Assembly (NCBI RefSeq): GCF_030413595.1
Contig: NZ_CP129238.1
Location: 372,001-436,000 of the forward strand
Reading direction: 5' to 3'
Source of the DNA: Planococcus liqunii
Lineage (GTDB): Bacteria > Bacillota > Bacilli > Bacillales_A > Planococcaceae
DNA length: 64,000 nt
Shown: positions 50,598-59,822 of the stretch, piece by piece
How positions within the stretch are numbered: position 1 is the stretch's first letter
Layout of the letters: each line of letters opens with the position of its first letter
Translations under genes and position numbers: made by a program
The notes under the pieces: model-generated
What the model saw: only the letters and a program-made list of their open reading frames with translations
Databases searched by the model: none
Told to the model about the DNA's origin: nothing

Positions 50598-51642
50598 ACT
50601 CTTTCCGGAAAACCCAGGTGCGCTGGACGACAAAGCCGAAAAGAAACAGAACGGTATCGACAAACACTTTCAGGATGACTTCACCGCGTCCCAGCCATTC
50701 CGCATATAAGAAATGGACGGATCCGGCGGACATCATCATGATGAACACGGCTAGGATATAGTAGCGGATAAAGGATTTTCTCGATCCTTGGCCGAAAACC
50801 TTGTTGCGGTTCACATAATAATTGAATAAAGAAGACAGAATCCGGGCAGCAACTGTTGCGAAAATGATGAACAGCTGGGGTTCTTCGCTGCGCCATAATT
50901 GGATAAACAGCCAGTAAAGGCCAATGTCGAGTGCAAAAGAAGCCCCTCCGGACAAACCATATAATAAAAAGATTTTATAGACATGATAAGAGTCGTGGAG
51001 CGGGTGGAAATGGGAAGACTTGTTTTTTTCCAGATACACCGTTTCAATCGGTACTTCAGCGAGCGGGATTTTTTTGCTGCGCAGGGCAGCGAGCATGTTC
51101 ATTTCGTATTCAAAGCGCTCCCCGACAACGCTCAATAAATGGGGAAGATGCCGGACCGGGATGCCGCGAAGGCCTGTTTGGGTATCCGTCAACACTGCAC
51201 CGGTGGAGAGGCGGAACAACAGGCGTGTGAACCGGTTGCCGAAACGGCTGCGGAACGGGACATCCTTTTGCTTAAAATCTCTGGCCCCCAGCACTACGTG
51301 GTCGGGAGCTTCCGCCATTTTTCGGGCGATTTTCAACATGTCCGAAACTAAGTGCTGGCCATCGGCATCGACCGTAATGACGCCTTCGATAGGGAGTTTT
51401 TGATTGAGTATGTAATGGAAAGCCGTTTTTAAGGCGCGCCCTTTGCCTTGGTTGACGGCATGGCGAAGCACCGCCACTTCCGGAACCGGGTAAAGCGATT
51501 TGAAAAAATCGGCATATTGAGGACCGCTGCCATCATCGACCACAATGATTTGCTGAAACCCTGCTGCCAGTATTTGCTGAATCAAAGATTCGCATTTATG
51601 GTCCGGCTTATATGCCGGAATAATGACCGCAAACTGTTTCAC
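50596..51642 (-). CDS. Family 2 glycosyltransferase fused to a GtrA-like membrane domain
   Basis: A 348-residue protein. Residues about 1-215 are a GT-A glycosyltransferase (AVIIPAYKPDHKCESLI, IIVVDDGSG, the metal site GVITVDADGQH, then DTQTGLRGIPVRHLPHLL) of the dolichyl/undecaprenyl-phosphate sugar synthase kind. From about 225 a four-helix GtrA domain follows (FALDIGLYWLFIQLW, LSSLFNYYVNRNKVF, FVVQRTWVFRKE). It probably makes and flips an undecaprenyl-phosphate sugar for wall-polymer decoration. The RBS AAAGGAGG is just upstream of the ATG at 51642. Confidence 0.9.
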   Translation of the reverse strand: MKQFAVIIPAYKPDHKCESLIQQILAAGFQQIIVVDDGSGPQYADFFKSLYPVPEVAVLRHAVNQGKGRALKTAFHYILNQKLPIEGVITVDADGQHLVSDMLKIARKMAEAPDHVVLGARDFKQKDVPFRSRFGNRFTRLLFRLSTGAVLTDTQTGLRGIPVRHLPHLLSVVGERFEYEMNMLAALRSKKIPLAEVPIETVYLEKNKSSHFHPLHDSYHVYKIFLLYGLSGGASFALDIGLYWLFIQLWRSEEPQLFIIFATVAARILSSLFNYYVNRNKVFGQGSRKSFIRYYILAVFIMMMSAGSVHFLYAEWLGRGEVILKVFVDTVLFLFGFVVQRTWVFRKE

Positions 51643-51878
51643 AGAAGACCTCCTTTCAATTTCTGCGATGGCAGAAACAGTAAGTAAAACTGCTGTTGTG
51701 AAATTGCAAATGGTAAAAAGGATGACTAAAGAAATTTTCTATGTCCAAATGCTTACTTTTAACCTACCCTCTTTCACTATTTCTAGAACCCATCTTAAGA
51801 AATTCTTCAGAAAACCTCTTACTAATCGTTAAGATTTGCCTTTTATACTGAAGATAAGATGAAGAAGGAGGCAAAGAG

Positions 51879-52577
51879 ATGATTGATATTAAAAATTTAG
51901 AGCATGCTTTTGCAATTGGCAAAAAGGGGGAAGAACGGCAGGTTCCTGTCTTAAAAGGAATCACGCTTGAGGTCAAACAAGGGGAAATCGTGGCGATTCT
52001 TGGCAAAAGCGGTTCCGGAAAATCCACCCTGCTAAATATTCTGGCCGGTTTTATGGCGCCGGAATCCGGTTCGGTAAAAGTGAACGGACAGGAAACATCT
52101 GCACTTACAGAAGCCGATTCAGCGGCCTTCCGTTTAGCGAACTTTGGTTTTATCTTTCAGAACTTCCAGTTGATGCCCGGACTGACGGCATTTGAAAATG
52201 TGGAGCTGCCGCTGAAAATCAAAGGGCTCAGTTCCGGCGAGAGAACAGTGCGTGTTGAAGAAATGATGAGAAAAGTCGGCCTCACCGAAGTGGCAGAACA
52301 CTATCCGAACGAACTTTCCGGCGGCCAGCAGCAGCGGGTCAGCATCGCCCGTGCACTGGTGACGAACCCGCCGGTTTTATTGGCGGACGAGCCTACCGGC
52401 AGCCTCGATTCGGAAACGGAACAAGAGATTTTGCAGCTGATTCAAGCGCTGAATAGCACACTCGGATTGACTTTTGTCATCATCACGCATGACGAAGAAG
52501 TGGCGAATGTCGCCCACCGGCAATACCGTCTTCATGACGGAGAATTGGTGAAAGGGGAAAAGCGCCATGCAGTTTAA
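51879..52577 (+). CDS. ABC transporter ATP-binding protein (MacB/LolD-like)
   Basis: A 232-residue ATPase: Walker [12 protein letters not shown]-loop [11 protein letters not shown], signature [12 protein letters not shown], Walker [15 protein letters not shown] and switch His [10 protein letters not shown]. The GSLD and [11 protein letters not shown] forms mark the FtsE/MacB/LolD group. It overlaps the permease gene by 11 bases. RBS AAGGAGG. Transporters of this kind in Bacillota export or sense antimicrobial peptides or act on the envelope. Confidence 0.93.
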   Translation: MIDIKNLEHAFAIGKKGEERQVPVLKGITLEVKQGEIVAILGKSGSGKSTLLNILAGFMAPESGSVKVNGQETSALTEADSAAFRLANFGFIFQNFQLMPGLTAFENVELPLKIKGLSSGERTVRVEEMMRKVGLTEVAEHYPNELSGGQQQRVSIARALVTNPPVLLADEPTGSLDSETEQEILQLIQALNSTLGLTFVIITHDEEVANVAHRQYRLHDGELVKGEKRHAV

Positions 52578-53838
52578 AGACCAAGTGGATTTTATCCGCC
52601 AACATATGAAGCGCAACAAACTCCGGGTGGCTACTACGATTCTCGCTGCCATGATGGGCTGTGCATTTTTAATCGTTTTGGCATCCGTCGGTTTCGGGCT
52701 TCACAAAACCATTACGGATGATGTGCTCGATAACCGGAAAGTGACAGAAATCGAAGTGCCGTCGAAAGTGGAGAGCGAAGAAAAAATCACGCCGGCAGAA
52801 GTTCAGGCGATGAGCAATATACCGCATGTCGAGGCAGTTGTAGAACGCTCGGGAGTGGCAGCGGAGGCAATGGCGAAAATCGGGGCGCGCAGTGGGTATG
52901 TCAATCCGATTCTGTCGGATTTAAAAGAAGAACAAAAAGCAGGGCTTGCTCTTTCTGAAGGCGCCATGCCGGAAAAGGCAGGAGAAGTGGTTGTCGGGTA
53001 CCATTTTGCCAAAGCGCTGCTGACAGATGAGGAACGGGAAGCTTCGGAAGAGCAGCAAGGCGAGAGTGGTTTTGCCGACAGCCTGATCGGGCAGACTTTC
53101 GAGCTGGAACTGACGCCTTATGAAGGGGAAGCCGAATCCGCGAGCTGGACCTTTACAGTAGCTGGCGTTTTAGAAGAACCGGCAAAAGATTGGATGAGCG
53201 ACGGTTCTGTTTATCTGGACGATTCATGGGCCGCTGCATTTAATGAAAAGCTTGGAACCGGTGAGGAAAGCAAATCCATTTCGGTTTATGCTGACGGCCT
53301 TCAATCTGTTGGAGGCATCTCGGAAGCGCTGAAAGACGATGGCTATTACATCTATTCTGTAACAGAAGAACTTGGTTCGATGAATATGTTTTTCACGGCA
53401 CTGAAAGCCGGGTTGATTTTTGTGGGGACGATCGCCGTATTGATTGCTTCAATCGGCATTTTTAATACAATGACGATGGCCGTGACGGAGCGGACGCGGG
53501 AAATCGGCGTCATGAAAGCCATTGGCGCCCAGCCGAAATTGATCCAGAAGCTGTTCCTGATGGAAAGTGCCGCAATCGGAATCATTGGAACCGGAATTGC
53601 CGTTGTCCTTTCTTACGCAATCAGCATGCTGGCAAACTGGCTTGTGCCGATTATTATCAAAAGCTCCCTCGGGGAACAGGACAGCGAAGGCTTCGATATC
53701 CTCATTTCCTTGATTCCCTGGCAGCTGGTGGTCATTGCTTCAATCATCAGCATCGGTGTAGCCATGGTATCCGGCTGGCGGCCGGCGCGGAAGGCCACGC
53801 AGATCGACGTAATTCAGGCGCTGCGGCAGGAATTGTAA
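52567..53838 (+). CDS. MacB/FtsX-type ABC permease
   Basis: A protein of 423 residues: one N-terminal helix (VATTILAAMMGCAFLIVLAS), a MacB-like exported domain of about 230 residues (EVQAMSNIPHVEAVVERSGV), then three C-terminal helices with the FtsX core (TMAVTERTREIGVMKAIGAQ, GIAVVLSYAISMLANWLV, GWRPARKATQIDVIQALR). Works with the ATPase encoded before it by mechanotransmission rather than classical transport. No two-component genes are adjacent in the window. Confidence 0.92.
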   Translation: MQFKDQVDFIRQHMKRNKLRVATTILAAMMGCAFLIVLASVGFGLHKTITDDVLDNRKVTEIEVPSKVESEEKITPAEVQAMSNIPHVEAVVERSGVAAEAMAKIGARSGYVNPILSDLKEEQKAGLALSEGAMPEKAGEVVVGYHFAKALLTDEEREASEEQQGESGFADSLIGQTFELELTPYEGEAESASWTFTVAGVLEEPAKDWMSDGSVYLDDSWAAAFNEKLGTGEESKSISVYADGLQSVGGISEALKDDGYYIYSVTEELGSMNMFFTALKAGLIFVGTIAVLIASIGIFNTMTMAVTERTREIGVMKAIGAQPKLIQKLFLMESAAIGIIGTGIAVVLSYAISMLANWLVPIIIKSSLGEQDSEGFDILISLIPWQLVVIASIISIGVAMVSGWRPARKATQIDVIQALRQEL

Positions 53839-53850
53839 AAACTTAAAAGA

Positions 53851-53884
53851 AACGGCCCGGTTCGCTTTGAACCGGGCCGTTTTC
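53851..53884. terminator. Bidirectional intrinsic terminator
   Basis: AACGGCCCGGTTC-GCTTT-GAACCGGGCCGTTTTC between converging genes. Confidence 0.92.
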
Positions 53885-53888
53885 TCTG

Positions 53889-54443
53889 TTATTGCATGAC
53901 ATCTTCCGGCCGGTAGCCCCGCTTCAACTCGTCGATCGACAAACCGAACGTCATTTCCAAATGCGGATAATCCTTAAAGCGCTGCCAGTCGCCGCCCCAT
54001 TCAAACCCAAGTTCTTTCCCGATGGCCGCCACTTCAAACCAGTCAGCTTTGCCGTTCTTGTTGTCATCGCGCGCCGTGTCCCACACCACTTCGCCGTTGC
54101 TGAGCTTCAACGCAAAATCGATGGCCAATCCGTAGTTGTGATAGGAATCTCCGCCGCGTGCATAAGTCACCACGTTGCCGGCGGTGCTTCTTCCTTTTGC
54201 ATGCAGTCCGTTTTGCTCATCCGCCGACCGGAAGCCGTCTGTAATAACGACCTGTATGCCAATGGCTGCTGCTTTTGCAATCAGCTCTTCGCTTTTTTCC
54301 TCCACGACCGGATGCAGGCCGGAAGGGGTAGCGCGCTGCTGCAGCTCTTCGCGGAATGCCAATTCGTTTTGAATCCAAATGAAGAAAAAACCGCCGAGTA
54401 CCAATAAAAAAAGAATCGAAAAAGCGGTTTTAAACTTTTTCAA
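53889..54443 (-). CDS. M15 family LD-endopeptidase/DD-carboxypeptidase (CwlK-like)
   Basis: A 184-residue protein with one N-terminal membrane helix (FSILFLLVLGGFFFIWIQ). The zinc site of VanY/CwlK peptidases is visible: SYHNYGLAIDFAL (His and Asp ligands) and, near the end, YPHLEMTFG (His ligand), with DGFRSADEQNGLHAKGRS before it. Cuts the wall stem peptide; CwlK cleaves L-Ala-D-Glu. Membrane-anchored outside the cell. RBS unclear (GAGGTG upstream). Confidence 0.92.
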   Translation of the reverse strand: MKKFKTAFSILFLLVLGGFFFIWIQNELAFREELQQRATPSGLHPVVEEKSEELIAKAAAIGIQVVITDGFRSADEQNGLHAKGRSTAGNVVTYARGGDSYHNYGLAIDFALKLSNGEVVWDTARDDNKNGKADWFEVAAIGKELGFEWGGDWQRFKDYPHLEMTFGLSIDELKRGYRPEDVMQ

Positions 54444-54545
54444 ATTGTTTCACCTCATTGCCTTTAGTTTATCAAAAATCGTCGAAAGAGTATCGTGCAG
54501 AAGTTTTTGATAGGATAGAAGAAAGAATGGAAAGGGGATTGAATA

Positions 54546-55277
54546 ATGGTTATTGAATTGATGAAGTCCCACGCATCTGTGCGTGATTACAAAGAAAAGC
54601 AGCTGACGCGGGAAGAAGTCAGCGAATTGGTGGCGGCAGCACAGCATGCCGCATCGTCACACTTTGTGCAGGCCTACTCCATTGTCTGGGTGACGGATCC
54701 TGAGAAACGCAAACAGCTTGGCGAATTGTCCCGCAATGCGCAGCAAATGGAAGGCGCAGGCGCGGTATTTTTGATGTGCGCTGATTACAACCGGTTAAAG
54801 CACGCCGGCGACATGCAAGGCGAAGCCATTTCGTTCGATCATGCGGAGAATTTGATCGTCGCTGTAACGGACGTCGGCCTGCTTGCCCAAAACTTGGCGC
54901 TTGCTGCTGAATCAAAAGGCTACGGCATTTGCTATATTGGCGGGGTGCGCAACAATATGGAAGCGATCAGTGACTTGGTCGGCTTGCCGGAAGGCGTTTT
55001 CCCGGTGTACGGCTTGACGGTCGGTGTGCCGAACGAATCCAACGAAGTGAAACCGCGTTTGCCGGTTGAAGCCATTTTGCACGAAAATGCCTACGATGAA
55101 GCCAAATACAAAACCTTGCTTCCAGAATACGATGAAACAATCCAGCGCTATTATCAGGAACGCAGCACAAACCAGAAAGTTGCGACGTGGACGCAGCAAA
55201 TGGCGACCTTCCTCAGAAAACCGCGCCGCCCGGATCTCAAAGGCGTGCTGGCGAAAAAAGGGTATTTGTTTAAATAA
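54546..55277 (+). CDS. NADPH-dependent flavin oxidoreductase (NfrA/NfsA type nitroreductase)
   Basis: A 243-residue FMN enzyme: MKSHASVRDYKEKQLTREEV at the start with the FMN-binding Arg, SHFVQAYSIVWVTD, CYIGGVRNNMEAISDLVGLP, YGLTVGVP and the C-terminal RPDLKGVLAKKGYLFK are typical of the NfrA/Frp family. It reduces nitro compounds, FMN or chromate with NADPH. RBS AAAGGGGA. A downstream SDR gene lies 22 bases away, so an operon is likely. Confidence 0.93.
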   Translation: MVIELMKSHASVRDYKEKQLTREEVSELVAAAQHAASSHFVQAYSIVWVTDPEKRKQLGELSRNAQQMEGAGAVFLMCADYNRLKHAGDMQGEAISFDHAENLIVAVTDVGLLAQNLALAAESKGYGICYIGGVRNNMEAISDLVGLPEGVFPVYGLTVGVPNESNEVKPRLPVEAILHENAYDEAKYKTLLPEYDETIQRYYQERSTNQKVATWTQQMATFLRKPRRPDLKGVLAKKGYLFK

Positions 55278-55299
55278 AAACGGGAGAAGGGGAATGACG

Positions 55300-55914
55300 A
55301 TGAAAATCGCGATTTTTGGTGCTACGGGACGCGTCGGTGGACAAATCCTGAAGCGGGCACTGGCAGATGGGCATCAAGTGAAAGCCTTGGTGCGTACGCC
55401 GAAACTGGACGAACATCCGAATCTGGAGATCATCACAGGAAACGTCCGGAAAGCGGAAGACGTCGAGCGGACGCTCCAAGGCGCCGATGCGGTATTTAGC
55501 GCCATCGGTACGGACCGGACGACGACGCTTTCTGAAGCGATGCCGCTTATTATCGGAGCAATGAAAAAAGAAGGCATCCGGCGAATCATTGCCATTGGCA
55601 CCGCAGGCATTTTGAACAGCCGGCTGACGCCGGGCGCGCTCCGTTACGAAGGAGGAGACTCTAACCGCAAACTGACATTTGCTGCAGAAGAACATGAAAC
55701 GGTGTTCCGCCTGCTGGAAGCAATTGACTTGGATTGGACCATTGTCTGCCCGACTTATTTGCCGGACGGTGAAGCGCGCGGCGGCTGCCGGGCGGAAAAA
55801 GACTTCTTGCCGGAAGGCGGTAAGGAAATCACGGTCGGCGACACGGCTGAATTTGCCTATGGGCAACTGGAGAACGCTGAATTTCTAAAATCGCGTGTAG
55901 GGATTTCCTATTGA
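55300..55914 (+). CDS. NAD(P)-binding atypical SDR (NmrA/YwnB-like)
   Basis: A protein of 204 residues. Rossmann motif AIFGATGRVGGQIL, then NVRKAEDVERTLQGADAVFS and IIAIGTAGILN with DWTIVCPTYLPDG, as in small NAD(P)H-binding proteins of the NmrA/biliverdin-reductase type. No YxxxK. ATG 55300 follows AAGGGG at 7 bases; ATG 55294 is too close to the site. The start of the next gene overlaps its stop. Confidence 0.88.
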   Translation: MKIAIFGATGRVGGQILKRALADGHQVKALVRTPKLDEHPNLEIITGNVRKAEDVERTLQGADAVFSAIGTDRTTTLSEAMPLIIGAMKKEGIRRIIAIGTAGILNSRLTPGALRYEGGDSNRKLTFAAEEHETVFRLLEAIDLDWTIVCPTYLPDGEARGGCRAEKDFLPEGGKEITVGDTAEFAYGQLENAEFLKSRVGISY

Positions 55915-56654
55915 GTGTGAAAAAAAGAACAGCTAAAAAATGGAGCATCCGAATTGCACTGGGAATTGTTTCATTGCTTGCTTTTGCCGTTATCGGTTTT
56001 ATTCTCTATGCGCAGTTTGATTATGGACCAAGTGAAACGTTGGCGGAACAAGTCGACCTTGATGCAGTAAAACGCGATGACCACGGCCTTGTCTTCCTTC
56101 CGGAAAATCCGAATGGCCAAGGACTCATTCTCTATCAAGGAGCAAAAGTGGAAGCGAAAGCTTATGCCTATCTTGGCGAGAAATTAAGCGAACAAGGCTA
56201 TACCGTTTCAATCCCGAAACTGCCATTGAAGTTTGGCATCTTCGGGGTTAATAAAGCGGAAGCCGTGATTGAAGATTATCCTGAAATCACGGCTTGGTTC
56301 ATCGGCGGGCATTCGCTTGGAGGAGTCGCTGCAGCCATGTATGCCGAAGAGCATCAGGATGAGCTGGCTGGCTTATTCTTCCTGGGCTCGTACCCTGCTG
56401 GTGATTTTGCGGCAAGTAAGCTGCCGATGCTGTCGATTTACGGAGAAAACGATGGCCTGACTTTGCTGGAAGACATCGAGAATAACCGCGTGCTGTTTTC
56501 AGCCAGTAGCGAATTTGTCGAAATTCCAGGCGGCAACCACGCGCAGTTCGGAATGTACGGAGAGCAAAAAGGCGACAATCCGGCGGATATTTCCCCGCTT
56601 GAACAACAAGATCTCATTGTGGAAGCATTGCTTAATTGGATGAAGGATAAATAA
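55911..56654 (+). CDS. Membrane-anchored alpha/beta hydrolase
   Basis: A 247-residue protein with one N-terminal helix (IRIALGIVSLLAFAVIGFIL) and an exported alpha/beta hydrolase domain: nucleophile elbow GGHSLGGVAAAMY, acid in YGENDGL and His in PGGNHAQFG. Serine esterase or peptidase-like; substrate unknown. Starts at TTG 55911 overlapping the preceding stop (TTGA), or at GTG 55917; neither has a strong ribosome site, so translation is probably coupled. Confidence 0.88.
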   Translation: MSVKKRTAKKWSIRIALGIVSLLAFAVIGFILYAQFDYGPSETLAEQVDLDAVKRDDHGLVFLPENPNGQGLILYQGAKVEAKAYAYLGEKLSEQGYTVSIPKLPLKFGIFGVNKAEAVIEDYPEITAWFIGGHSLGGVAAAMYAEEHQDELAGLFFLGSYPAGDFAASKLPMLSIYGENDGLTLLEDIENNRVLFSASSEFVEIPGGNHAQFGMYGEQKGDNPADISPLEQQDLIVEALLNWMKDK

Positions 56655-56702
56655 GGAGGGGGATTGGGCAGTCATATTACTGGCTTCCGGGCCCTCTTTT
56701 TT
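56654..56702 (+). terminator. Probable intrinsic terminator
   Basis: GAGGG at 56656-56660 can pair with CCCTC at 56692-56696 before a T-run, with an inner GGCAGT/ACTGGC-like helix. Less regular than the others. Confidence 0.6.
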
Positions 56703-56739
56703 CTGTTTGCGTTTAATGGGTGATGTCGAAGTTTGATGT

Positions 56740-56844
56740 TACGAGCAGCTTGAAGGGTGATACGAGCAACTCGGGGCTAAATACGAGCAACTTTAACGCG
56801 CTTACGAGCAACCTGACTCCATTTACGAGCAACTCCCCCAAAAA
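56740..56844. repeat. 21-bp periodic array, five units
   Basis: TACGAGCAGCT, TACGAGCAACT, TACGAGCAACT, TACGAGCAACC and TACGAGCAACT start at 56740, 56761, 56782, 56803 and 56824, an exact step of 21. The 9-10 bases after each core differ. A decayed unit may precede it at 56719. Same element as 48588-48672, again just behind a terminator, and here in front of a converging gene's end. Confidence 0.9.
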
Positions 56845-56896
56845 TCAGCAAAAAGACAGCACAAGCAGCGAAGCCTGTGCCGTCTTTTTCTATGCT

Positions 56897-57841
56897 TCAC
56901 GCCATAACATCCCGCGATACAAACACCGAATAGCTAATCGCCATAAAGACCGCAAAGTAAGCGGCAAGCACAACCAGCGACAAGGTCATGGTAATGCCGG
57001 TAACAGGCATAAAGCCGGTATAGTACTGGGTGAGATCGGTATGGGTGAATAAATAGTATTTGACGATTTCATAGCGGCTCAATAAGAATACACCTTGAAT
57101 GCCGGTAAACATCAGGAAAATCGATAGCCCGATGGCAAACGAACTGGACCGCAGCACCGTTCCAAGCATGAACGCGAAAGTGCCGATGATCCAGACGCTT
57201 GCAAAACTGAGAGCAGCCAGCTTGAATGCTTCCAACCAGTAGGAACCGGCGGCTACTTCACTGCCACTCCAGGTCAGGAAGCTTCCTTCTCCGATGCCAA
57301 AAAACAGCAGGCCCGCCAATGCCGAAAACAGCACAGTCAGTACAGCAAAGAGAATAGCAAAAATCAGCACCGTGATGTATTTGGAAGTAAGGATTTTCCA
57401 GCGCTTCACCGGACGGGTCAGCAGCATCTTGATGGTGCCTTGGGAATATTCAGAAGCGACAATGCCCGCCGCGACAATGACAGTAAACAACGTGACAATT
57501 GGCATCAGCATATAAGAGTCGAGCACTTGCTGCTGCATGCTGGTGTATTCAAAAGGCGCGATGTTATTTTCAAGCCGGTATTCGGCAATCGCCACCCGCC
57601 CTTCGTAGAACTCTTTTTGAGCAGGGCTGAGTCCGGAAGTGGCCAGCATGGACTGATTGAATTCGCGTTCTGCCGACACAATATCCTGCCACGTTTCCTG
57701 GATATTGGCATTGGAAACGGAGTTATTCCATTTGGTGATGCCGGCCGATCCGAATATGAGAAGGGCCAGCAAAATGACCATCATCCAAGTGGGCTTTCTG
57801 CTCCAGAGTTTCATCCATTCATTTTGAAGGAGTTTGTGCAA
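56897..57841 (-). CDS. ABC-2 type permease
   Basis: A 314-residue protein with six helices: one near residue 18-36 (TWMMVILLALLIFGSAGI), an exported loop to about 95, then five more (PIVTLFTVIVAAGIVASEYS is the start of the second block). The motif SQGTIKMLLTRPVKRWKILT is typical of ABC-2 exporters. Works with the ATPase encoded just before on the same strand; their frames overlap by 23 bases. TTG at 57841 is chosen because GGGAGGCGG lies close upstream. Confidence 0.9.
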   Translation of the reverse strand: MHKLLQNEWMKLWSRKPTWMMVILLALLIFGSAGITKWNNSVSNANIQETWQDIVSAEREFNQSMLATSGLSPAQKEFYEGRVAIAEYRLENNIAPFEYTSMQQQVLDSYMLMPIVTLFTVIVAAGIVASEYSQGTIKMLLTRPVKRWKILTSKYITVLIFAILFAVLTVLFSALAGLLFFGIGEGSFLTWSGSEVAAGSYWLEAFKLAALSFASVWIIGTFAFMLGTVLRSSSFAIGLSIFLMFTGIQGVFLLSRYEIVKYYLFTHTDLTQYYTGFMPVTGITMTLSLVVLAAYFAVFMAISYSVFVSRDVMA

Positions 57842-58742
57842 TTTGGCCGCCTCCCGTCATTTCCAGGAATTGATCTTCCAGTGTGGCATGGAACGGGTGG
57901 ACGGCATAAATTTTGACGCCGGCCGCCACCAAGAGTTTTATCGCTCCAGGTATATGCTCGGCTTCCGTGTCGATCAGGCAGCCATCTTCCTGATAGGTGA
58001 TGGGGAACCCGGCTCCGTACAACACTTCATAAGCTGTCTCCAACGGTTTGGCTTGAATGTAATAGCGGGATTGCTCTTCGTCGTGGACGCCGATAATATC
58101 GACCAATTCGCCGTTCTGGATAACGGCAAAACGGTCACACAGCAATTCCACTTCCGACAGCAAATGGCTGGAGACAAAGACCGCCACGCCGTCTTCCTGG
58201 GCAGCCCGCTGGAGATACATCCGGAATTCGCGGATGCCGGCCGGATCCAAGCCATTTGTCGGCTCATCCAGGATCAAAAATTGCGGCTTGTGCAGCAGCG
58301 CTTGGGCAAGGCCGAGGCGCTGGCGCATTCCGAGTGAATAGGCACTGACTTTTTCGTGGATCCGGTTCTGCAAGCCGACCAGCTGCACCACTTCGTGGAT
58401 GCGCTGTTTCGAAACGCCTTTGTGCATACGGGAAAAATGCAGCAAATTCTTATAACCGGACATAAATTTGTACATCTCCGGATTTTCTACAATTACGCCA
58501 ACTTTTTGGATACTTTCTTCAAAATCTTTCAGAACCGATTGGCCTTCAATCAGGACATCACCTTCGGTTGGACGCATCAAGCCGACCATCATCCGGATGG
58601 TTGTCGTTTTTCCGGCGCCGTTTGGACCAAGAAACCCCGTGATTTGGCCTCTGTACAAATCAAGATTCAATCCTTTGATGATTTTCTTTCTCCCAATTGT
58701 CTTTGACAAATTCCGGATTTGTACAATCGGTTTCTCGTTCAT
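57819..58742 (-). CDS. ABC transporter ATP-binding protein (BcrA/drug-export type)
   Basis: A protein of 307 residues: Walker A GPNGAGKTTT, Q-loop VGVIVENPEMYKF, signature YSLGMRQRLGLA in place of LSGGQ (usual for the BcrA/DrrA group), Walker B LILDEPTNGLDPAG and switch His FVSSHLLSEVE. The last 90 residues are the extension typical of bacitracin/lantibiotic-immunity ATPases. ATG at 58742 follows AAGGTGGG. It powers the permease at 56897-57841. Confidence 0.93.
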   Translation of the reverse strand: MNEKPIVQIRNLSKTIGRKKIIKGLNLDLYRGQITGFLGPNGAGKTTTIRMMVGLMRPTEGDVLIEGQSVLKDFEESIQKVGVIVENPEMYKFMSGYKNLLHFSRMHKGVSKQRIHEVVQLVGLQNRIHEKVSAYSLGMRQRLGLAQALLHKPQFLILDEPTNGLDPAGIREFRMYLQRAAQEDGVAVFVSSHLLSEVELLCDRFAVIQNGELVDIIGVHDEEQSRYYIQAKPLETAYEVLYGAGFPITYQEDGCLIDTEAEHIPGAIKLLVAAGVKIYAVHPFHATLEDQFLEMTGGGQIAQTPSK

Positions 58743-58911
58743 TGTTCCCACCTTCTTCTACTGGATTGGCGTTCAAATCTGTTTTATTAGTAGTAATGAC
58801 TTAATTATAATGAAGTTTCAAAATTCTGAATACTATTTAACGAAGAAAAAAGCATATTGTTGTGAAAATAAGGGAATATGAAAGGCACAATAAAAATCAG
58901 GAGGAATTGCC

Positions 58912-59331
58912 ATGAAACAATTTGAAGATAAAGAGCAAGTGCTGTTGGCTTATTATGTGCAATATTACCGCGGAGCCACTACAGAAGAAGTAAAGGCTCT
59001 GCATCAGCGCCTTAAGGAGGAAATTGGAAGTGAACGCTATGAAAAAGCCATGGCCGCCCTGCAGGAAGAAGGCCTGGTTAACGGGATGGAGCAAGTGGAA
59101 CAAGGCGAGACAGAAGGCGCACCTGTACCGATGGCAACAAACGAAGGCATGCTGTACATCAACGATACGCTGAACTTGCAATCGTACACGGTGGAAGAAC
59201 ACCAGCTTGATTATTTGGAAAATAATTTAAAGACAAGCAACCTGGAATTCACTTTGGAACCGGTTAAAGCGTACGTGGAGGAATCAATCCGCAAACGGGC
59301 GGAAGAAGAACCGAATTCCAACCGGCCATAA
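58912..59331 (+). CDS. Soluble protein, unknown function
   Basis: A 139-residue acidic protein. Residues about 1-60 (LLAYYVQYYRGATTEEVKAL, ERYEKAMAALQEEGLVNGME) could fold as a small winged-helix-like domain; the second half is helical and rich in Glu. No family recognised. AGGAGG stands 8 bases before the ATG. No terminator of clear shape follows; a weak hairpin AATAGCGCC/GGTGCTATT lies at 59358-59389 without a T-run. Confidence 0.65.
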   Translation: MKQFEDKEQVLLAYYVQYYRGATTEEVKALHQRLKEEIGSERYEKAMAALQEEGLVNGMEQVEQGETEGAPVPMATNEGMLYINDTLNLQSYTVEEHQLDYLENNLKTSNLEFTLEPVKAYVEESIRKRAEEEPNSNRP

Positions 59332-59527
59332 ACCGCCACTAATTGAATTCCAACTGGCAATAGCGCCTTCTCGTTGGGGTGCTATTTCTAATGGTCCGGT
59401 TCTGGGGAAATGTGTACATTTTGAAACGCTGAAGCGCTTTTAGATGTTAAGAATGTGTGAAAAGAGTAATTTCTTCTTTCTATTTTGTCCCGATTGCGTA
59501 TAATGCATGTATCAGGGGAGTGATAGA

Positions 59528-59767
59528 ATGAATCGTTATACAATTGAAGAGATCAAAGAACAAAACAGCAAGTCTGCTAAAGCCATTGGTTTTTTATTCG
59601 CGGCGATTGCCGTTTCACTCGTTTGGGGGTTTTTACAAGATTCGCTTCCGGCGTTTCTTCTGGCAGGAGTATTCAGTTTAATCATGTTTGCTGAAACACG
59701 CGAGTACAAAAAAAGTTATCAAATCGAACTAGAAGCAGCAAAATTGAAAGACGATCAAGTTTCTTGA
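59528..59767 (+). CDS. Small membrane protein, unknown function
   Basis: A 79-residue protein with two close hydrophobic segments (AIGFLFAAIAVSLVWGFL and LPAFLLAGVFSLIMFAE) and a charged C-terminal helix. ATG 59528 follows GGGGAGTG. A good -10 (TATAAT at 59498) lies upstream without an obvious -35. No family recognised. Confidence 0.7.
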   Translation: MNRYTIEEIKEQNSKSAKAIGFLFAAIAVSLVWGFLQDSLPAFLLAGVFSLIMFAETREYKKSYQIELEAAKLKDDQVS

Positions 59768-59778
59768 TGAACATATGC

Positions 59779-59816
59779 AAAAGCCCGCTGGCCTCATTTG
59801 AGGACAGCGGGCTTTT
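59779..59816. terminator. Bidirectional intrinsic terminator
   Basis: AAAAGCCCGCTG / CAGCGGGCTTTTT with an inner CCTC/GAGG helix. Confidence 0.92.
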
Positions 59817-59822
59817 TGCGTA

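Noticed and set aside
51643..51878. Response-regulator site before the MacB-type ABC pair
   Set aside because: TCTTAAGA and TCTTAC/GTTAAGA half-sites are visible, but AT-rich sequence gives these by chance and no regulator genes are adjacent; otherwise I see nothing in this gap.
56720..57052. 110-codon frame through the second array with TSN repeats
   Set aside because: Same reason, and its second half runs antisense through the ABC-2 permease gene.
59358..59389. Hairpin AATAGCGCC/GGTGCTATT as a terminator or riboswitch
   Set aside because: Lacks a T-run and has no further conserved structure; noted only as a weak hairpin.
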